Part shown: positions 35,525 to 43,723 of the stretch, piece by piece
Numbering within the stretch: position 1 is the first letter of the stretch
Layout of the letters: every line of letters begins with the position of its first letter
NCBI RefSeq assembly: GCF_005502745.1
Contig: NZ_SCNL01000016.1
Location: 1 to 64,000 of the forward strand
Length of the DNA stretch: 64,000 nucleotides
Reading direction: 5' to 3'
DNA from: Sphingomonas sp. 3P27F8
Lineage (GTDB): Bacteria > Pseudomonadota > Alphaproteobacteria > Sphingomonadales > Sphingomonadaceae
The notes under the pieces: model-generated
What the model saw: the letters and a program-made list of their open reading frames with translations, nothing else
Told to the model about the DNA's origin: nothing
The model's database searches: none
Made by a program: the position numbers and the translations under genes

Positions 35525-36538
35525 TCACAGCATGCAGCAGTTGCGCTTGCGCCAGAGCAGGTAGCCGAAGTCCTCGCCCTTGACGGGGAAGGCCCGGCCC
35601 GCGTCGGGCGGGAGCGTCGTCGCGCCGATCGGCGAGCAGGCATATTTGCCGCTCACCGTGGGCGTCGGGTTGGTCATCTGGATGCGGTATTGCGACTTCT
35701 TCAGGATCGGCATGACGTACTTGTTGCAGAGCGCCTTCGATCCAGCGGTGCCCCAGGCCAGCCCCTGCCGGTGCATCTTGAACAGGAGCCGCTCGGCCGC
35801 GAGGCGCGAGGACTGGACCGGCGAATTATGCGCCGCGATATTGCCGTTCATCGGGAACATCGAGCCGTTGCAGCCCGAGCACCAGAACATCGGGTCGATC
35901 GGCAGCTTCGCGCTCGCCGCGACGCAGTCGGCCGCGCAGGCGGCGACCGCGATCGGATTGTTGAACAGCGCGACCTCGGGATTGATGAGCGTGGTCAGCA
36001 CGTCGTCGTTCCAGAGCGGATCGATCTCGGTCATATAGGCGACGTCGAACGAGGCTTGCTCGAAACACAGGAAGTCGGTCAGGATCTCCATCCAGTAGAG
36101 CAGCGGGTAGACGTAATAATGCGCCTGCCAGTTGGCGCTGTTCTGGGTCGTACCGCCCGCGATCTTCGGCCCGGTATACTGGCCCTGCCCGATATCGAGC
36201 CCCGGATTGAGGCGAAGTCCGCCGAGATTCGGGAAGCACCACGGCTTGGTGGTCACATCGACGAGCCGCGCCGGTTCCCAGAAGCCGATCGAGATGCCGA
36301 TGCGCGGGATCGGCGAACCGCACGCACAGACCGGCAGGCTTGGGTTCTTGGTATCGGGTCGGCTCCCCGGCCAGATGTGCGCGCCGCCCACCGACAGCGG
36401 GAACAGGCACGACCAGCAGACGTCGGTGATCGGGTTGACGAACTTGCCGGTGCAGTTGGCCGGGAGCGCGCTCGCCGGCGCCGGCAGCAGCGCGAACGCG
36501 GCGATCATGCCGAGCAGGGTGAGCAGGCGGCGGATCAT
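35525..36538 (-). CDS. traU: TraU conjugal transfer protein
   Basis: From the ATG overlapping the previous stop (ATGA) the protein has 337 residues, matching F TraU (330). After a signal peptide (ALLPAPASA) come the conserved cysteines: NCTGKFVNPITDVCWSCLFP, VCACGSPIPRIGI and FWCSGCNGSMFPMNG, ending RKRNCCML. TraU is a periplasmic, disulfide-rich protein needed for DNA transfer more than for pilus formation, which fits the DsbC in the same operon. Confidence 0.95.
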   Translation of the reverse strand: MIRRLLTLLGMIAAFALLPAPASALPANCTGKFVNPITDVCWSCLFPLSVGGAHIWPGSRPDTKNPSLPVCACGSPIPRIGISIGFWEPARLVDVTTKPWCFPNLGGLRLNPGLDIGQGQYTGPKIAGGTTQNSANWQAHYYVYPLLYWMEILTDFLCFEQASFDVAYMTEIDPLWNDDVLTTLINPEVALFNNPIAVAACAADCVAASAKLPIDPMFWCSGCNGSMFPMNGNIAAHNSPVQSSRLAAERLLFKMHRQGLAWGTAGSKALCNKYVMPILKKSQYRIQMTNPTPTVSGKYACSPIGATTLPPDAGRAFPVKGEDFGYLLWRKRNCCML

Positions 36539-36981
36539 GCGCCGGGCTCCTCGGAGAAAGCGATGACCAGGGGCACCATCCGGGCGCGGTCGCGTCCATC
36601 GAAGCTTATCGACTGATCGGCCAGCGCGCGCACCAGCGCACGGCGTTTGCCAACCGATATCGTCCGCCCGCTTTCGGCAAGGACGACATCGATTTCGTTT
36701 CCGATCGACGCGGCGGTCACCGGATCGGCACGGCCCCCGAGAAGCCTTCGTACGAGGGACTCGATCTCGCAATGCACGCGGGACAGGAACAGCAGCGCAG
36801 GGACGCTCGAGAGCAACGCCACGGTCGCGATCGATACGACCATCGACAAGGCGACGACGGGAAAGAACATCCAGGCCGGGAACAGCGCGAATATGGCGAG
36901 AACATATGTCCACCCGAAGCCGACTGCCGCGACACACAGAAGCGCGTAGCGCGCGATCAGGCTGATGCGCTCAGTCGTCAT
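36535..36981 (-). CDS. Uncharacterised tra-operon membrane protein (148 aa)
   Basis: Two or three N-terminal membrane helices (ALLCVAAVGFGWTYVLAIFA, MFFPVVALSMVVSIATVALL) precede a soluble C-terminal domain with IGNEIDVVLAESGRTISVGK. Its start overlaps the preceding stop by 4 bp and its stop overlaps traU, so it is part of the operon. No F-plasmid counterpart is recognised. The inner-membrane location is clear; the function is unknown. Confidence 0.7.
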   Translation of the reverse strand: MTTERISLIARYALLCVAAVGFGWTYVLAIFALFPAWMFFPVVALSMVVSIATVALLSSVPALLFLSRVHCEIESLVRRLLGGRADPVTAASIGNEIDVVLAESGRTISVGKRRALVRALADQSISFDGRDRARMVPLVIAFSEEPGA

Positions 36982-37265
36982 GCCCTGCCCTCCCCGTCCG
37001 GCTGCGCCGCGAGGCTTGCGTCAAGGAAAGCGTTATCGGCCCGGTTCTTGGCGATCACATAGACCGGCACGAGCACGACCAGCGCCAGCACCAGTCCGGC
37101 GAGTGCGCCCCCTGCCCCGGCGCCGAGCGCGGTGCGCAGCGGCTGCAACGAATAGATGGCGACCGCCAGCGCGATCGCCGACCACAGGATCGCGAGCCGC
37201 ATCGCCTTGAGGGCCGGCGTCTCGGGCGCGGCCATCGGCGTCCTGAGCATGTCGAGCCACATCAT
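36978..37265 (-). CDS. Uncharacterised tra-operon small membrane protein (95 aa)
   Basis: The true start is the ATG overlapping the traW stop (ATGA), giving MMWLDMLRTPMAAPETPALK. Two membrane helices follow (LAILWSAIALAVAIYSL and ALAGLVLALVVLVPVYVIA) with short soluble ends. The stop overlaps the next gene by 4 bp. It is not in the F tra set; location between traW and traU suggests a role in assembling the inner-membrane part of the channel, which is inference. Confidence 0.65.
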   Translation of the reverse strand: MMWLDMLRTPMAAPETPALKAMRLAILWSAIALAVAIYSLQPLRTALGAGAGGALAGLVLALVVLVPVYVIAKNRADNAFLDASLAAQPDGEGRA

Positions 37266-37921
37266 GCGCCCGCTCCCGGCATCTCGATCTCGCTGATCTT
37301 GAGCACCTGGCCCGCCGGTTCGACCACGGCGGGGACGCGCGCGATCCCGAAATGGCTGGTGAGATTGCCCTGCTGGTCGAAGAAGAAGCGGCGCTTCTTC
37401 TCGCCCATGCGGTTGAACGGCGAGCCGGCGACGAAGATGATCTTGGCATTCTGCGCGGTCCACCGCTTCAGCGCCCAGTCGACCTGCGCATCGTCACGGC
37501 CGTCGATGAACACGAGGTCGGTCTTCATCGCGACGAACGAGAGCGGATTGACGCGCTGCCCGGCGCGCGCGACGAGCCGGCCCTTCTGGTCCTGGATATC
37601 CTGATCGAGCACGATCGTCGGGTCGAACGTCCAGCTGCGGCTCTCGCGCACCGCGCCGATGCCGGCGACCGGAATCGGGTTGCGCACGCGCTCCTCGGTC
37701 TTCTCGCGGAGCGCCGTCTGCATACGCTCGATGCCGCCATTGGCCTGCAGCGTCTTGAGCCTGGTGTCGATCGTCGCCAGCAGGTCCGGCTCGGCGATCG
37801 CCCAGGTCTGGCCCATCACGCCGTGATCCTTTGCGAGCGCGCCCTGCACGATCGGCCAGGACGACGAGGCGACCAGCGCCACGCCCAGGGTTCCGCCGAA
37901 AAGGCCCGCGCGCCGGATCAC
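37262..37921 (-). CDS. traW: TraW pilus-assembly protein
   Basis: A GTG start overlapping the peptidase stop (GTGA) gives a 219-residue protein beginning VIRRAGLFGGTLGVALVASS, a signal peptide, close to F TraW (210). TraW-type segments are WTFDPTIVLDQDIQDQKGRL, the GQRVNPL block and FIDGRDDAQVDWALKRW, with KIIFVAGSP. It acts in the periplasm with TrbC. An upstream open frame to 38398 is only a shadow of the peptidase gene. Confidence 0.9.
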   Translation of the reverse strand: MIRRAGLFGGTLGVALVASSSWPIVQGALAKDHGVMGQTWAIAEPDLLATIDTRLKTLQANGGIERMQTALREKTEERVRNPIPVAGIGAVRESRSWTFDPTIVLDQDIQDQKGRLVARAGQRVNPLSFVAMKTDLVFIDGRDDAQVDWALKRWTAQNAKIIFVAGSPFNRMGEKKRRFFFDQQGNLTSHFGIARVPAVVEPAGQVLKISEIEMPGAGA

Positions 37922-38511
37922 AGGATCGGCGTCCCGGTGCCGATGATCTGCTTCGCGCAGGCAAAGCCGATCTCGCCGTAGCGGCTGTCGAACCCGTCGG
38001 GGTGTGCGGTGCCGACATAATAGCAGCCCTCGGGAACGCGCCCGACCGGTCCCGGCGTCAGCACCTCGCCGAAGCGCGAGCGCGGCTTCATGTGCGCGAC
38101 GCGGACGCCGTCGACATAGACCCATTTCCCGCGATGCTCGACCAGCGCCCCGGCCTCGCCGATCACGCGCTTGCCGAACGGTCCCGAATCCGGTCCGAAG
38201 TGGCGGCGCACCAGCTCGCCCTCGGGCGGCGCGAAGAACACATAGTCGCCCTTGGCGGGCACGCGGCCGCGCTGGATGAAGAACGCCCAGTTGGGGAGGC
38301 TCTCGCTCGCGTTTATCATGAAGGCGTGCGTCTCGCGCCACGCGGCGATCGAGTTGTAGCCGCCCCACACGATCCCGAGCAGCGCGACCGCGCTCCACTG
38401 GCGGACCCGCTTGACGATCAGCGCCTTGCGGGCCGCGCGGTCCCCGGCGACGTCAACCGCCGTGGGAGCCGCATGACCGACCCGCGCCAGCGCCTCAGTT
38501 GCCGCTGCCAT
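37918..38511 (-). CDS. S26-family signal peptidase (conjugation-associated)
   Basis: The 197-residue protein has one N-terminal membrane helix (VALLGIVWGGYNSIAAW) and an S26 peptidase domain. The catalytic serine is probably the S in NASESLPNWAFF, and the lysine the K in GPFGKRVIGEAG; GKWVYVDGVRV and GCYYVGTAHPDGFDSRYGEI are the later conserved boxes. The family includes TraF of RP4, which processes or cyclises pilin. Here it likely matures TraA. The start overlaps trbI by 17 bp. Confidence 0.85.
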   Translation of the reverse strand: MAAATEALARVGHAAPTAVDVAGDRAARKALIVKRVRQWSAVALLGIVWGGYNSIAAWRETHAFMINASESLPNWAFFIQRGRVPAKGDYVFFAPPEGELVRRHFGPDSGPFGKRVIGEAGALVEHRGKWVYVDGVRVAHMKPRSRFGEVLTPGPVGRVPEGCYYVGTAHPDGFDSRYGEIGFACAKQIIGTGTPIL

Positions 38512-39175
38512 CGACCCCTCCCGGCGCGGACTGGGTGACCGTCGCCTCGACCGGCGAGACCGGCGCAGGCCCGAACGGCGAAGCGGTCGGGACCGCCGCC
38601 CCTGGCGCGGCCGGCGCGACGTTCCCGGAGGCTTGGGGAAGCATCGCACCGACCGCGGGACCGGCCGGGGTGTTCGGCGCGGCCGCGGGGAGCGGCACGC
38701 GCGCGAAGACCGCGCGGCGGATCTGGTCGGTGATATCGGGGACGTTCTTCGAGAGGACCGCCTCGCCGACGAGGACGGTGGTGCCGCTCGCGCCGACCTT
38801 CTTCATCTCGTCGTCGAGCGCGGACATGAAGGCCTGGGTCTGCGCGGCCACCTGTTGGGGCTGGCCGTTACTGTGGCTCTGCGCCTGGACATATTCCGAG
38901 ACGATGCCTTCGAGCCGGACGCTCGCCATCGGCACGGTCGCGGGCGGGGCAAGGAGATGCTTGGTCACCCACGCCCCCCAGAGCAGTACCGCGACCGCCA
39001 GCGCGACCGCGACATAGGCGATGACGGGCAGGCCCTGCGGCTTGCGGCGATCCACCTTGTCCGCGACCGGACGGCGCGGTGCCGCACCGGCAGCGTCATC
39101 ACGGGGTGCCGGGGCCGGAGCGGACGGTTGCACCGCCGCGGACGCGACCTCGGGACGATCGAGAACATCAACCAT
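38495..39175 (-). CDS. trbI: TrbI type-F conjugation protein
   Basis: The 226 residues have a proline-rich cytoplasmic start, one membrane helix (PVIAYVAVALAVAVLLWGAW) and the TrbI_Ftype periplasmic block SVRLEGIVSEYVQAQSHSNG and LVGEAVLSKNVPDITDQIRR. The tail is Ala/Pro-rich. F TrbI (128 residues) influences pilus retraction; this version is longer because of the low-complexity tails. It overlaps its upstream neighbour by 8 bp. Confidence 0.88.
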   Translation of the reverse strand: MVDVLDRPEVASAAVQPSAPAPAPRDDAAGAAPRRPVADKVDRRKPQGLPVIAYVAVALAVAVLLWGAWVTKHLLAPPATVPMASVRLEGIVSEYVQAQSHSNGQPQQVAAQTQAFMSALDDEMKKVGASGTTVLVGEAVLSKNVPDITDQIRRAVFARVPLPAAAPNTPAGPAVGAMLPQASGNVAPAAPGAAVPTASPFGPAPVSPVEATVTQSAPGGVDGSGN

Positions 39176-39542
39176 GACGGGGGCCTTTCGTGGAAGTGAT
39201 GATCGCGCCGAGCAGGCGCACGCGGGTCACGGCGACGATGCCGAACGCGACCAGCCACACGACGAACAGCTGGTCGCCGAACGCCGCGCGGCGTGCCTGG
39301 TCGGCCGCGACGAAGCGCGTGCCGAGGTTGGCGACCTGCGAGAAGAAGCCGAGCGCGGTGAAGTCGCCTAGCATCAGGAAGAACAGGATCGCGACGCCGA
39401 AGGTCGCGAGCAGCGTCATCGCCATCCAGCCCGACACCCGCAACAGGATGTAGCAGGCGTCGCCGATCGCGCGCGTGCCCGTGCGTTTCCAGTCGGTCGC
39501 GGTCGGCGTACGCCAGTCGCGCTCGTGCGTGAAGGCGTTCAT
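39168..39542 (-). CDS. Uncharacterised tra-operon membrane protein (124 aa)
   Basis: It starts at an ATG overlapping the traC stop (ATGA). Two membrane helices are evident (GWMAMTLLATFGVAILFFLM and QLFVVWLVAFGIVAVTRVR) with an amphipathic stretch between them. It stands where F plasmids have small trbI-upstream genes, but I recognise no homologue. Presumably an inner-membrane accessory of the transfer channel. Confidence 0.65.
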   Translation of the reverse strand: MNAFTHERDWRTPTATDWKRTGTRAIGDACYILLRVSGWMAMTLLATFGVAILFFLMLGDFTALGFFSQVANLGTRFVAADQARRAAFGDQLFVVWLVAFGIVAVTRVRLLGAIITSTKGPRHG

Positions 39543-42103
39543 TCCGCCGCCTCCACCCAGGGCTCGCCCGGAGGATTGTCGCGATATTCCTCGGGGAAGG
39601 CGACGCGTTCGATCGCCTCGTCCATCGAACAGCCGAGGTCGATCAGATGCTCGATATCGGCGAAGGTCTGCGGGCTGGAGGAATAGAGCGTCGCCGAATA
39701 TTTATCGAGGACGAGCCGCCCGACCGCCATCGATTCCGGCCCCTTGATGAGGATGTCGGAATATTCCGCGCCGTTGCGCTTCAGCGAACGCAGCAGGCTT
39801 TCGGTGTAGGGGTCCATGTCGAAGCGGCCGTGCTTCTGGAAGTCCGAGATCGTGTCGGGCTTCTGCATCAGGATGACCGACCAGTCGGAGTTCTCCAGCG
39901 CCGCGAGGCTCCCTTCCGACTTGTAATAGTCGTTGAGGCTCTGCGTCGCGGTGATGAGCGAGGCGCCATATTTGCGGCAGGTTCGGCTGTAGGTCTCGAC
40001 GAAATCGGCCATCGACCCACCGCGCAGCATCTGCCACGCCTCGTCGATCAGCAGCGCCTTGGGGATCTGGCGGTCCATCCGGCGCATCGTCTGCGACGAC
40101 ATGAACATGATCGCGGTCAGCACGACCGAGCGCAGTTCCTCGCGGCTCGACAGGTCCGAGAGTTCGAACACCGTTAGCGCGTTCGACATGTCCACCGACG
40201 CCTCACCGGTGAAGAAGCTGCCGTAGGTGCCCTTTCCCGAGAACGGGAACATCGCGATCGCGAGATCCGTCCCCTGCACAGAGCCGTCGGAGCCGAGCGC
40301 CTCGATCACGTCGTCGACGCACCCTCCCCTGCCCTTGGCCTCCCACACCTGGTTGACCGCACGATCGATCAGACCGCGCTCGGTGTCGTTGAGCTTGTCG
40401 ATGTGACGGCCCATCTGCCCGATGATCGACTTGAGCATCGCCAGCGCGTCGACGAGATAATCCTCGTCCTGCGCCACCAGCGTCTCGTCGATCATCGAGA
40501 ACGGATTGAGGCTGAACCCGTCGCGCAGGCGAAACTCGACGAAGTTGCCGCCCAGGCTCTTGGCCATATGCTCGAACGAGCGGCCGTCATCGATCACGAT
40601 GATCTTGGCGCCCACGCCGGCGAACGCCGCGCACAGCTCTTGCAGCGCGACCGACTTGCCCGAGCCGGACTTGCCGAACACCGCGACATTGTGGTTGCCG
40701 GCCTTGTTCTCGAACGGCGACCAGAAGAAGGGCTGGCCGCGCCGCCCGATGAACATCAGGTGCGGCAGATGCCCGCCGAGATACTCGCCCTGGATCGGCA
40801 GCATATTCGCCGCGGTCGAGGTCAGCATCGTGCGCAGCCGCTTCATGCGCTTCAGGTCGCTGTCGAGCCCGTTGCCGAGCGTCATCGGCAGACACGACAT
40901 GAACGCCATGATCTGGAGGAACCGCTCGTCGAGCAGGTCCCACCCGGCCGCCTTGTACATCGACTTGACGGTGCGCTCGTTAGCGTCCCCCTGCCCCTTC
41001 GGGCTGATGATGCCTACCGCATAATAGGCCTGCACCAGCTTCTTGCCGAGACGCAGCTCCTGGGTGACATGCTCCCATTCGCGGCTCTGGTCCTTCAGCT
41101 GCGGGAGCAGCCGCGCCGACTTCGAGTCCGCCAGGCTCGACGTACGCATGAACTTGTAACCGGCCTTAGACGAGGCGGCCTGTTCGTCCTGGTAGCACAG
41201 GCATAGCGACGTGAGAGTCGGGCACCCCGGGCGCAGCTTGTCGGAGAACATGTCGCCGATCAGCTTCTGCACGTCCCACGGCGCCCAGCGGTTCGGCAGG
41301 TTCCTGACCGAGAAGAAGCGATAGTCGAACGTGTCGGGCCGGATCTCCTGATACTGCGTCTCGCCCGACAGGTTCGTCACCGCGCGCAGCGGCTCGACCG
41401 ATACCAGCAGGCGGTCGGCCTGGACGACGGTCTGGACGTCGCGCCGCACGCATTGGTCGGCGATCGGATCGAGTTCTGAATATTCCGAGACGTGGTCGGA
41501 GACGTCGAACGCCGGCGCGGTGATGTCGTCGATCAGCGCGATCAGATCGACCGGCTTCAGCCGGGTTGCCGGCATGTCGATCGACTGCAGCGTCGAGACG
41601 ATGCTGTCGCGGACGCCGGTCAGCTCCTCCGGTGTCGCCTTCCCGCTACGGATCGAGACCGACAGGAAGATGCGATGGTTGCGGACGTGGAACGGTCCGT
41701 CCTTCGACATCGATACCCATGCGCCGTGACGCAGGAACGCCGACCGCCGCTCGGCGATCTTGCGATGGATGCCGCCCGCCTTGTAGCGCGGCAGCGCATA
41801 TTGCGCGATCAGCGCGCCCACACGCGGGCTCTGGAATGCGAGCAGCTGGACCCGCGCGCTGGGCGGGACGCTCTCGGACAGCATCTGCGCGATGATCTCC
41901 CCGGTGCGCTCGTCCGCACCCATGAGCGGCGCGAGTTCCAGCGCGAACGCGATGCTGTCGGTCTGGTAGAACAGGTCGTGCCGCGCGTCGTAGCTGCGAT
42001 ACGGCAGCCACTGCGACAGCATCGGCGCGCCATGCGAGGGTGTTCCCTGGTCGGGTGCGCGCGTATCGCCGAGCAGGCGGGCTATGAAGCCGGTCTTCGC
42101 CAT
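39539..42103 (-). CDS. traC: TraC/VirB4-type secretion ATPase
   Basis: The 854-residue cytoplasmic ATPase energises pilus assembly. The N-terminal half is the TraC-type domain (YRSYDARHDLFYQTDSIAFA), and the C-terminal half is the motor with Walker A GKSGSGKSVAL near 478 and Walker B ALLIDEAWQML near 686. ATQSLNDYY and SDWSVILMQKPD are also conserved VirB4 blocks. Length equals F TraC (875). It is flanked by traV and the small membrane gene. Confidence 0.95.
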   Translation of the reverse strand: MAKTGFIARLLGDTRAPDQGTPSHGAPMLSQWLPYRSYDARHDLFYQTDSIAFALELAPLMGADERTGEIIAQMLSESVPPSARVQLLAFQSPRVGALIAQYALPRYKAGGIHRKIAERRSAFLRHGAWVSMSKDGPFHVRNHRIFLSVSIRSGKATPEELTGVRDSIVSTLQSIDMPATRLKPVDLIALIDDITAPAFDVSDHVSEYSELDPIADQCVRRDVQTVVQADRLLVSVEPLRAVTNLSGETQYQEIRPDTFDYRFFSVRNLPNRWAPWDVQKLIGDMFSDKLRPGCPTLTSLCLCYQDEQAASSKAGYKFMRTSSLADSKSARLLPQLKDQSREWEHVTQELRLGKKLVQAYYAVGIISPKGQGDANERTVKSMYKAAGWDLLDERFLQIMAFMSCLPMTLGNGLDSDLKRMKRLRTMLTSTAANMLPIQGEYLGGHLPHLMFIGRRGQPFFWSPFENKAGNHNVAVFGKSGSGKSVALQELCAAFAGVGAKIIVIDDGRSFEHMAKSLGGNFVEFRLRDGFSLNPFSMIDETLVAQDEDYLVDALAMLKSIIGQMGRHIDKLNDTERGLIDRAVNQVWEAKGRGGCVDDVIEALGSDGSVQGTDLAIAMFPFSGKGTYGSFFTGEASVDMSNALTVFELSDLSSREELRSVVLTAIMFMSSQTMRRMDRQIPKALLIDEAWQMLRGGSMADFVETYSRTCRKYGASLITATQSLNDYYKSEGSLAALENSDWSVILMQKPDTISDFQKHGRFDMDPYTESLLRSLKRNGAEYSDILIKGPESMAVGRLVLDKYSATLYSSSPQTFADIEHLIDLGCSMDEAIERVAFPEEYRDNPPGEPWVEAAE

Positions 42104-42108
42104 GACGA

Positions 42109-42894
42109 TCAGTCCTCCACGCGCGGCGAGAAGGTCGCTGGGCGGTTACCCGGCGTGCTCGACGCGAGTTCGGGCGAAGCCGGCTTCTGCGTCGCGGCGA
42201 TCGGCACACCCTTGCCAGCAGCCGCGTCGCGCGCCCTGGCCCGCGCGGCCGCGACCGCTGCCGCACTTGGTGCGCCGACCGCGCTCGCCGCACCTGCGGC
42301 CGCTGCCGGGGCGGCGACCTGCGCGACCTCGGCGGGCACCGGGGGAAGCGCGGCGATCGGCGCGCCGAGCTGCGAGAGGATCTCGGGGCTGACGTTGAGC
42401 GTCTGCGTCGCGGCAAGCGCCGAACCGTGGCCGTCGGTCGCCGCCAGCCACTGGCCGTTGTCGACCACCGCCTGCACGACCGCGGTCTCGTGGAAGCGCC
42501 CAGCCGCGTCGACATGCGAGGGGAACACGATCCGCAACACCTTCTGCGGCCCGACCCCCGCCGCCTGCGCCGGCACCGGCGTCGAGGCATAGGCGATCCG
42601 CTGCGTTCCCCCGCTGTTGCGCGCGGGTGCCTGGTACGGGCCTGCCGGATGATAGCCGCTGTCGCCGGTGATCTCGGCCAGCGCCTTGTCATCGATGACG
42701 GTCGCCGGCGAGCAGCTGCCGCCCTCGGGCGCGCCGCACGCGAACTTGCCCGAGATGTTGGTCCCCAGCGTGGTGCAGCTGGCGAGCAGTCCCAGGCTCG
42801 CGGTCGTCGCCAGCGCCGCAATACGCTTCGCGCGGGCGTGCGGGCGATAGTCGGAAACCGGGCAGGCCGGCAGGCGGATCACGGATCGGGTCAC
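42109..42894 (-). CDS. traV: TraV outer-membrane core lipoprotein
   Basis: A GTG start overlapping the dsbC stop (GTGA) gives 261 residues. The lipobox is LGLLASC (Cys near 40), followed by the TraV block TTLGTNISGKFACGAPEGGS and C, with conserved Cys. The C-terminal half is Ala-rich and variable. In F, TraV forms the outer-membrane ring with TraK and TraB. The region PQKVLRIVFPSHVDAAGRFH is typical of longer TraV proteins. A start at 42915 would extend into dsbC and is less likely. Confidence 0.9.
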   Translation of the reverse strand: MTRSVIRLPACPVSDYRPHARAKRIAALATTASLGLLASCTTLGTNISGKFACGAPEGGSCSPATVIDDKALAEITGDSGYHPAGPYQAPARNSGGTQRIAYASTPVPAQAAGVGPQKVLRIVFPSHVDAAGRFHETAVVQAVVDNGQWLAATDGHGSALAATQTLNVSPEILSQLGAPIAALPPVPAEVAQVAAPAAAAGAASAVGAPSAAAVAAARARARDAAAGKGVPIAATQKPASPELASSTPGNRPATFSPRVED

Positions 42895-43703
42895 GACTTG
42901 GCTCCCTTCAACCATTCGACGAGCTGGGCCTTGGGCCTGAAACCCTCGATCACCGCCCCGTCGGAGCGGACGATGACGGGCGTCCCGTTGATGCCGTGCG
43001 CCTTGGCGAACGCCTCGTTCTCATCGAGACCGCTGGTGTCGCACTTCGGGCCTGCCGGGACCGGGTTCTGCGCATAGGCCGCGCGGACCGCCGCATGACG
43101 ATCGCGGGCGCACAGCACCTGGTTGGCGATCTCGCGGCTTCCCAGCACCGAGATCGGGCGCTCGATGACGCGCACGTTCATCGTCTCGAGCGCCTGACTG
43201 AGCGCGCGGCAGTAGCCGCAGTGGAAATCGGAGAAGACGGTGACCGTCTGCGTGCCCGAACCCCACACGATCGCACCCTTGCTCGACAGCCGCGTCACAT
43301 CGAGCGTGCGGGCGACGGCGGGCTGGGTCGTGACTCGCGCACCCGCCCGCGCCGCGCCGGCCTCGGGCGCATCGGGCGTGGCATTGGCCTTCGCCGCGCC
43401 GCCCACCAGCATATCGGGATTGAGCGCGAGCAGCTTGGCGGCGGTCAGATCCTGCCGCGTCTCCATGTCATAGACGCGGCCGATGACGAGATAGCGCGCC
43501 GACTTGTCGACGTAGAACAAGTTCGCACCCGCCACGACCTCGCACAGCCCGTCGACCTTGGAGCAGTCGATCGCATCGACCTTGGTCTTGGGAAGCCGCT
43601 TCTGCAGCGCGACCTGGACCTGCGCGCCGATCGGCGCTTCGGCCGAGCCGGTCAGCAGCATCGCCGCCCCCGCCATCGCGCCGATCATGATAGTATTTGC
43701 CAT
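42891..43703 (-). CDS. dsbC: DsbC-type disulfide isomerase of the tra operon
   Basis: The 270-residue periplasmic protein has a signal segment, an N-terminal dimerisation domain (TKVDAIDCSKVDGLCEVVAG, YLVIGRVYDMETRQDLT) and a thioredoxin domain with the active site SDFHCGYCRAL, so CGYC as in DsbC, and a cis-Pro loop GTPVIVR. It should isomerise disulfides in cysteine-rich TraN and TraU. Presence in F-type operons is common outside the classical F plasmid. Confidence 0.92.
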   Translation of the reverse strand: MANTIMIGAMAGAAMLLTGSAEAPIGAQVQVALQKRLPKTKVDAIDCSKVDGLCEVVAGANLFYVDKSARYLVIGRVYDMETRQDLTAAKLLALNPDMLVGGAAKANATPDAPEAGAARAGARVTTQPAVARTLDVTRLSSKGAIVWGSGTQTVTVFSDFHCGYCRALSQALETMNVRVIERPISVLGSREIANQVLCARDRHAAVRAAYAQNPVPAGPKCDTSGLDENEAFAKAHGINGTPVIVRSDGAVIEGFRPKAQLVEWLKGAKS

Positions 43704-43723
43704 GTGACCGCCTCCTTCCGGGC

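Noticed and set aside
37921..38398. Long N-terminal extension of traW
   Set aside because: It is out of frame with, and antisense-free over, the S26 peptidase gene; the GTG overlap at 37921 and the signal peptide define the true start.
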